Source: UBA6136 sp041178325 (GTDB taxonomy: Bacteria > Pseudomonadota > Gammaproteobacteria > Methylococcales > Methylococcaceae). Taken from it: a stretch of 9,156 bases of DNA. Shown here in pieces: positions 5,851 through 9,156 of this stretch (position 1 is the first letter of the stretch; each line of letters begins with the position of its first letter). The stretch lies in contig JBEGVN010000101.1 in NCBI GenBank assembly GCA_041178325.1, positions 1 through 9,156 on the forward strand. The letters are read 5' to 3'. Position numbers and translations under genes: made by a program. Below the pieces are notes generated by a model that had not been told where the DNA came from, did no database searches, and saw only the letters and a program-made list of their open reading frames with translations.

Positions 5851-6343
5851 GGGGGCGACAACGCTCTGCGTCATCGGTCTTGGCGGCAATTTGGATGCGC
5901 CGGCCGATCGGGTGCGGCGTGCCCGCAAGGCACTGGCGGGCAGCGAAGGCATTCGTGAAGTTGCGTTTTCAAGTCTGTATAAAAGTAGACCCATGGGGCC
6001 GAAGGATCAGCCGGATTACGTCAACGCGGTGATGGCAGTCGAAACGGATCTTGGGCCGTTGGCGCTTCTGGATCATCTCCAGTCCCTCGAGGCCCTCGAA
6101 GGGCGGGTGCGACTCGGGGAACGCTGGGGCCCCCGAACCCTGGATCTTGATCTTTTGGTCTATGGCGATCAGGTGATCCAGCATCCGAGACTGACAGTCC
6201 CGCACCCTGGCCTTGCTGTGCGGGAGTTCGTATTGCACCCTCTGGCCGAAATCCTTCCAGATCTTGAAGTTCCGGGAATGGGATGCGTCCGTGAGCTGGC
6301 CGAGCAATGCCCTGAGAATGGAATTGAGGTAATGGTCCAATGA
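5834..6343 (+). CDS. folK: 6-hydroxymethyl-7,8-dihydropterin pyrophosphokinase FolK (HPPK)
   Basis: FolK transfers pyrophosphate from ATP to 6-hydroxymethyl-7,8-dihydropterin, the step before dihydropteroate synthase in folate synthesis. With the ATG at 5834 the product has 169 residues (E. coli 159). The family signature RWGPRTLDLDLL lies at 97-108, with the magnesium-binding aspartates at 104 and 106. The N-terminal strand reads CVIGLGGNL (12-20), with GGN where GSN is more common. SSLYKSRPMGPKDQPDYVNAV (46-66) is the substrate loop region. The chosen ATG lies 17 nt inside the end of pcnB, so translation is probably coupled. A longer frame from an ATG at 5768 would add 22 residues without family resemblance. 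No clear Shine-Dalgarno sequence precedes the chosen ATG, so the exact start is less sure than the gene. The stop overlaps the panB start. Confidence 0.94.
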   Translation: MLPPPEGATTLCVIGLGGNLDAPADRVRRARKALAGSEGIREVAFSSLYKSRPMGPKDQPDYVNAVMAVETDLGPLALLDHLQSLEALEGRVRLGERWGPRTLDLDLLVYGDQVIQHPRLTVPHPGLAVREFVLHPLAEILPDLEVPGMGCVRELAEQCPENGIEVMVQ

Positions 6344-7146
6344 CCCCGAATCGTCGCCCGTTGGTCGTACCCGATCTCAAGAAAATGAAGCGGGATGGGA
6401 AGCCGATCGCTGCCCTGACGGCCTATGACGCGACCTTTGCAAAAGCCATGGATGATGCGGGCGTTGATGTCATTCTGGTCGGAGACTCTCTTGGTATGGT
6501 GATTCAAGGGCACGGGACCACTTTGCCTGTCACGTTGGATCATATGGTCTACCATGCCGCAGCAGTTGCCCGCGGCAGTCGACGGGCCATTCGGATGGTG
6601 GATCTTCCCTTTATGACCTATGCGACCCCCGCGGAGGCCCTCGCCAACGCAGCAAGGCTCCTTCGAGAGGGGGAGGCCCACATAGTGAAGCTTGAGGGGG
6701 GGGATTCACGGCTAGAAGCCGTTCGTGCATTGACCCGAGAGGGGATCCCGGTTGCAGGGCATCTTGGACTTCTTCCGCAATCGGTACTCCGTTTGGGGGG
6801 CTATACGGTTCAGGGCCGGGATGCCACCAGTGCAGAAGCATTGTTGGAAGATGCCAAACAACTGGAGGCGGCCGGAGCTGCCGTCCTGATTTTGGAATGT
6901 ATCCCCGCGGGACTTGCCGAAAGGGTCACCCAATCGATATCAATTCCCACGATTGGCATCGGGGCGGGTTGTGGCTGCGATGGGCAAGTTCTCGTTCTAA
7001 CGGACATGTTGGGGCTGTCCCCTAAATGTCCAAAGTTCTGCAGGGACTTTTTGGCTGATTCGGCCTCGATAGCCGAGGCGCTTGCTCTCTACGTTGAGGC
7101 GGTCAGGACGCGAAATTTTCCAGGGATAGAGCACGCCTTCGGTTGA
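6340..7146 (+). CDS. panB: 3-methyl-2-oxobutanoate hydroxymethyltransferase PanB
   Basis: PanB converts alpha-ketoisovalerate to ketopantoate using 5,10-methylene-tetrahydrofolate, the first committed step of pantothenate and CoA synthesis. The 268 residues are full length for this TIM-barrel family. Metal and substrate residues are visible as Asp49 in VGDSLGM (47-53), Asp88 in DLPFM, Lys117 and Glu119 in VKLEGG, and catalytic Glu186 in LECIP. A further conserved block is GIGAGCGCDGQVLVL, where the residue after GIGAG is cysteine. The start codon overlaps the folK stop as ATGA, and GAGGT at 6326-6330 lies 9 nt upstream, so translation is coupled. Its folate co-substrate links it to the preceding folK. 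A run of eight G (6696-6703) encodes part of the KLEGG active-site loop. panC follows 10 nt after the stop. Confidence 0.97.
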   Translation: MTPNRRPLVVPDLKKMKRDGKPIAALTAYDATFAKAMDDAGVDVILVGDSLGMVIQGHGTTLPVTLDHMVYHAAAVARGSRRAIRMVDLPFMTYATPAEALANAARLLREGEAHIVKLEGGDSRLEAVRALTREGIPVAGHLGLLPQSVLRLGGYTVQGRDATSAEALLEDAKQLEAAGAAVLILECIPAGLAERVTQSISIPTIGIGAGCGCDGQVLVLTDMLGLSPKCPKFCRDFLADSASIAEALALYVEAVRTRNFPGIEHAFG

Positions 7147-7156
7147 ATTCAAAATA

Positions 7157-8017
7157 ATGAGACAGATACAAAGGCTCCCCGAGCTTCGTGAAGAAATATT
7201 GAACTTCAGACGGGCGGGGGAGCGAATTGCAGTGGTCCCGACAATGGGGAATTTGCACCAAGGGCATCTTCAGTTGGTCAGGGAAGCGCGGCGTCTGGCT
7301 GACCGTGTTGTTGCCACGGTGTTTGTCAATCCGACGCAGTTTGGTCCGGGAGAAGATTTCGCCAGCTACCCAAGAACACCTGAGGCGGATGTTGCGGCCT
7401 TGGCTCAAGCCGGTGTCGATGTCCTTTTTATCCCTGGAGTCTATGAGGTCTATCCCCGCGGCCTTGAATGCCTGACCTCGGTTGAGGTGCCGAATCTTTC
7501 CGATCAGCTTTGCGGCGCCTTCCGTCCCGGCCATTTTCGGGGGGTCGCAACCGTTGTCCTTAAGCTTTTCAATATGGTGGCTGCGGACATTGCTGTATTT
7601 GGTGAAAAGGATTTTCAGCAGCTGACTATCATTCGCCAAATGGTTGCGGATCTGAATATTCCGCTGACAATCCATGGCGTGGCTACGGTGAGGGAGCATG
7701 ATGGTCTTGCTATGAGTTCGAGAAATGCTTACCTGAGCCCGGATGAACGCAAAACGGCGGCGTTCCTCTTCTCTGCCCTTAAGTCATCAGTAAGCGCTCT
7801 AAAGGCTGGTAAGAGTCCCATTTCGCAAGTCGAGGCAGATGCCTCGAATGCGTTGAATGACCAAGGATTCAAGGTCGATTACGTTTCGGTACGGCGGGTT
7901 CTCGATCTTTCGGTGCCGCATCCTGAGGATGATGCGGATGGACTTATGGTGCTGGTGGCTGCGCGGCTGGGGAAAACCCGATTGATCGACAATCTTCGTG
8001 TTTCAGGCGAGATCTAG
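7157..8017 (+). CDS. panC: Pantothenate synthetase PanC (pantoate--beta-alanine ligase)
   Basis: PanC joins pantoate and beta-alanine in an ATP-dependent reaction through a pantoyl-adenylate, the last step of pantothenate synthesis. The product has 286 residues, a usual length. The nucleotidyltransferase HIGH-type motif is PTMGNLHQGH (28-37). FVNPTQFGPGEDF (56-68), FGEKDFQQ (148-155) and MSSRN (186-190, the KMSKS equivalent) complete the active site. The C-terminal dimerisation region ends in RLGKTRLIDNLRV. The ATG is the only sensible start; the 10-nt gap after panB carries no Shine-Dalgarno sequence, so it probably relies on ribosomes arriving from panB. The beta-alanine maker panD, often nearby, is absent from the window. 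The gene converges on the LysR-type gene with one base between stops. Confidence 0.97.
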   Translation: MRQIQRLPELREEILNFRRAGERIAVVPTMGNLHQGHLQLVREARRLADRVVATVFVNPTQFGPGEDFASYPRTPEADVAALAQAGVDVLFIPGVYEVYPRGLECLTSVEVPNLSDQLCGAFRPGHFRGVATVVLKLFNMVAADIAVFGEKDFQQLTIIRQMVADLNIPLTIHGVATVREHDGLAMSSRNAYLSPDERKTAAFLFSALKSSVSALKAGKSPISQVEADASNALNDQGFKVDYVSVRRVLDLSVPHPEDDADGLMVLVAARLGKTRLIDNLRVSGEI

Positions 8018-8018
8018 A

Positions 8019-8972
8019 CTAGCGCTCGACGAGGTCATCGAGTCGGTGACCAAGAGCCGACTCAATCAGGTCCTGACGAACAAAATGCTGCGCTTCGTTG
8101 CGGACAAAGTCAGCAAACTCCGTGGCAATCGCTGAAAGGCGTTTCCCTGCTCGATGTACCATGAACCATTGTCGGATGATGGGAAACGCCTCGACATCCA
8201 AGATGGTCAATCGGCCGCTTTCAAGTTCTCTATCCAGGGTGTGGATGGAGACGATGCCCAGCCCGAGACCCTCCTCAACGCCCTGTTTGATCGCGGTGTT
8301 GGTATTCATTTCCATGCTAACCGTGAGGTGAACGCCCCTCTCCCCCAAAAACCGTTCCACCGAGTTACGGGTGCCGGAGCCAATTTCACGCATGATGAAA
8401 TTTTCCTGTCCGAGTTCAGAAAGGGGGATATTTTTTCGCCCTGCGAGGGGGTGCTCGCTGGGGGCAATGATCACCAGCGGGTTAATCAGGAAGGATTCGG
8501 TTTCAAGATCCTGCTGATCCGGGGGTTGCCCCATCAGGAGAAGATCAGCTTCATTGTCCTCAAGGTTCTGAAGAAGACCCTTTCTGTTGGTGACCTTGAA
8601 GCTCACTCGGACCTTGGGGTGGCGGCGGCAAAATTCTCCCAGCAGACGAATGGCAAAATAGTGAACTGTGTTGGCGACTGATACCTTGAGACGCCCGGCT
8701 TCGGTTCCCTTCATTTCCTCGATCAGGGCCTCGGCTTCGTCCAGTTGGTGGGCGATGGAGCGGCTGAGTTGATAAAGCTCCTCTCCAGCCTGAGTTAGAT
8801 AGATCTTTTTTCCGAGGCGCTCAAAGAGTGGCAGGCCAATGGCTTCTTCCAGTTGACGGATCTGCATCGAGACGGCGGGCTGGGTCAGGTAAAGCTCTTC
8901 GGCGGCTCGCGTAAAGCTGAGTCTGCGGGCAACGCGCTCAAAAACCTGAAGCTGTCTCAGAGTGATGTTCAT
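8019..8972 (-). CDS. LysR-type transcriptional regulator, CbbR-like
   Basis: LysR regulators are DNA-binding homotetramers that respond to a small effector, usually activating a divergently oriented neighbour and repressing themselves. The product has 317 residues. The winged helix-turn-helix is at about 4-63, with FTRAAEELYLTQPAVSMQIRQL (20-41) as the recognition core and GLPLFERLGKKIYLT following. The effector-binding domain spans roughly 92-295, with MGQPPDQQDLETE, IIAPSEHPLAG, REIGSGTR and VEEGLGLGIVS. These segments closely resemble CbbR, the regulator of RuBisCO (cbb) operons, more than CysB or MetR types; this is recalled family likeness, so I give no gene symbol. The ATG at 8970-8972 has only a weak GAGA about 8 nt upstream. 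No cbb gene is in view: the divergent neighbour is an insertion sequence that begins within a few tens of bases, so the native promoter and target operon may have been displaced. Confidence 0.88.
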   Translation of the reverse strand: MNITLRQLQVFERVARRLSFTRAAEELYLTQPAVSMQIRQLEEAIGLPLFERLGKKIYLTQAGEELYQLSRSIAHQLDEAEALIEEMKGTEAGRLKVSVANTVHYFAIRLLGEFCRRHPKVRVSFKVTNRKGLLQNLEDNEADLLLMGQPPDQQDLETESFLINPLVIIAPSEHPLAGRKNIPLSELGQENFIMREIGSGTRNSVERFLGERGVHLTVSMEMNTNTAIKQGVEEGLGLGIVSIHTLDRELESGRLTILDVEAFPIIRQWFMVHRAGKRLSAIATEFADFVRNEAQHFVRQDLIESALGHRLDDLVER

Positions 8973-8978
8973 CGTTAA

Positions 8979-8988
8979 TCTCGCGAGA
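8979..8988. repeat. TCTCGCGAGA palindrome upstream of the LysR-type gene
   Basis: This is a perfect 10-bp palindrome 7 nt upstream of the LysR-type start codon, at the likely left edge of the insertion sequence. It could be part of a regulator site or a chance feature at the junction. The LysR consensus (T-N11-A) is not obvious in it. Confidence 0.3.
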
Positions 8989-8990
8989 AA

Positions 8991-9010
8991 CCCGGTCCTT
9001 CAGGGCGGGG
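8991..9010 (+). repeat. TTCA-loop hairpin, probable left-end hairpin of the second IS
   Basis: CCC (8991-8993) pairs with GGG (9008-9010), and after one G-G mismatch GTCC (8995-8998) pairs with GGGC (9003-9006, one G-T wobble) around a TTCA loop (8999-9002). The surroundings resemble the right end at 84-120: GAA precedes the stem and GGAG then ATAG follow it, in the same order as GAA, GGAG and TAG there. In IS608-like elements the left and right hairpins resemble each other and share orientation, which fits a left end 69 nt before tnpB. It could instead be a leftover right end of another copy. Confidence 0.55.
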
Positions 9011-9042
9011 AGGGATAGCGAACTCTCCGATCCGAAGAGCGG

Positions 9043-9071
9043 TTGTTAGGGTGGTTAGCATAAGCTATAGT
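9043..9071 (+). promoter_or_regulatory. Promoter-like sequence for tnpB
   Basis: TTGTTA (9043-9048) and TATAGT (9066-9071) are 17 nt apart, both near the sigma-70 consensus. Transcription would be expected to begin around 9078-9079, at the GTG start codon itself, so the mRNA may be leaderless. No Shine-Dalgarno sequence precedes that codon. Confidence 0.4.
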
Positions 9072-9078
9072 CCGTGTC

Positions 9079-9156
9079 GTGAATACGCGCAAACGGGCCT
9101 ACAAATATCGGTTTTACCCCACACCCGAGCAGGAGGTTCTCCTGGCTCAGACCTTT
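9079..9156 (+). CDS. tnpB: TnpB, IS200/IS605-family RNA-guided nuclease, N-terminal end only
   Basis: Twenty-six codons from a GTG start are visible before the window ends. They include RAYKYRFYPTPEQ followed by EVLLAQTF, which is the hallmark N-terminal helix-turn-helix segment of TnpB/OrfB proteins; the family usually continues with GCxRFVYN. Known TnpB proteins are omega-RNA-guided nucleases encoded by transposons. The nuclease residues lie outside the window, so activity cannot be judged. The upstream in-frame triplets contain no better start, and the other nearby GTG (9074) runs into TGA after two codons. The gene has the same orientation as the TnpB end at the left edge of the window and may be another copy of the same element. 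It is divergent from the LysR-type gene, 106 nt away. Confidence 0.8.
   Translation, partial: MNTRKRAYKYRFYPTPEQEVLLAQTF

Larger units (their letters stand above)
8980..9156 (+). mobile_element. Left part of a second IS200/IS605 (IS1341-like) insertion sequence
   Basis: A TTCA-loop hairpin (8991-9010), a promoter-like stretch (9043-9071) and the beginning of tnpB (9079) lie in the order expected for a tnpB-only element with no tnpA in front. The left boundary is uncertain; TTAAT at 8975-8979 is a plausible flanking target sequence, which would put the edge at about 8980. The element runs off the window. Confidence 0.5.

Noticed and set aside
8154..8681. 175-codon plus-strand open frame opposite the LysR-type gene
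   Set aside because: It is the antisense shadow of a regulator with a complete helix-turn-helix and effector domain.

Overview
The window looks like a stretch of gammaproteobacterial chromosome, moderately GC-rich by eye. It carries seven well-conserved housekeeping genes and one LysR-type regulator, and each end runs into an insertion sequence of the IS200/IS605 type. CmoB, RimO, SlyD, PcnB and the pcnB-folK-panB-panC order are typical of Gammaproteobacteria. The regulator resembles CbbR, the activator of the Calvin-cycle RuBisCO operons, which hints at an autotroph such as a sulfur oxidiser. That lineage hint is inference from remembered family sequences, not from a search.

Layout. Bases 1-83 are the last codons of a TnpB protein. 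The hairpin right end of its element, which doubles as the 3' end of an omega (guide) RNA scaffold, follows to about 121. From there to 402 no intact gene is visible; there is a broken 61-codon minus-strand reading frame with a TPR-like pattern (152-337) and a hairpin (354-371). hemF (minus, 403-1317) is divergent from cmoB (plus, 1443), which is followed by rimO. rimO converges on slyD (minus) with 3 bases between the stop codons. slyD is divergent from a compact plus-strand run pcnB-folK-panB-panC, in which folK overlaps pcnB by 17 nt, panB overlaps folK by ATGA, and panC follows 10 nt later. panC converges on the LysR-type gene with one base between the stop codons. About 100 bases upstream of the LysR start codon a new plus-strand tnpB begins (GTG at 9079) and runs off the window; a hairpin related to the right end seen at 92-113 precedes it.

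Functionally, HemF makes protoporphyrinogen IX with oxygen. CmoB completes the tRNA wobble uridine modification cmo5U, RimO methylthiolates ribosomal protein S12, and SlyD is a folding and nickel-handling chaperone. PcnB adds poly(A) tails to RNA. FolK works in folate synthesis; PanB, which uses a folate one-carbon donor, and PanC then lead to pantothenate, so the folK-panBC grouping makes metabolic sense. panD is not present here.

The points most worth a second look are the two TnpB/omega-RNA ends, an apparent frame break in the TnpB tail over a region still recognisable as RNA scaffold, a possible non-canonical AUU start for pcnB as known in E. coli, a possibly leaderless tnpB promoter, and a CbbR-like regulator whose divergent neighbour is now an insertion sequence.
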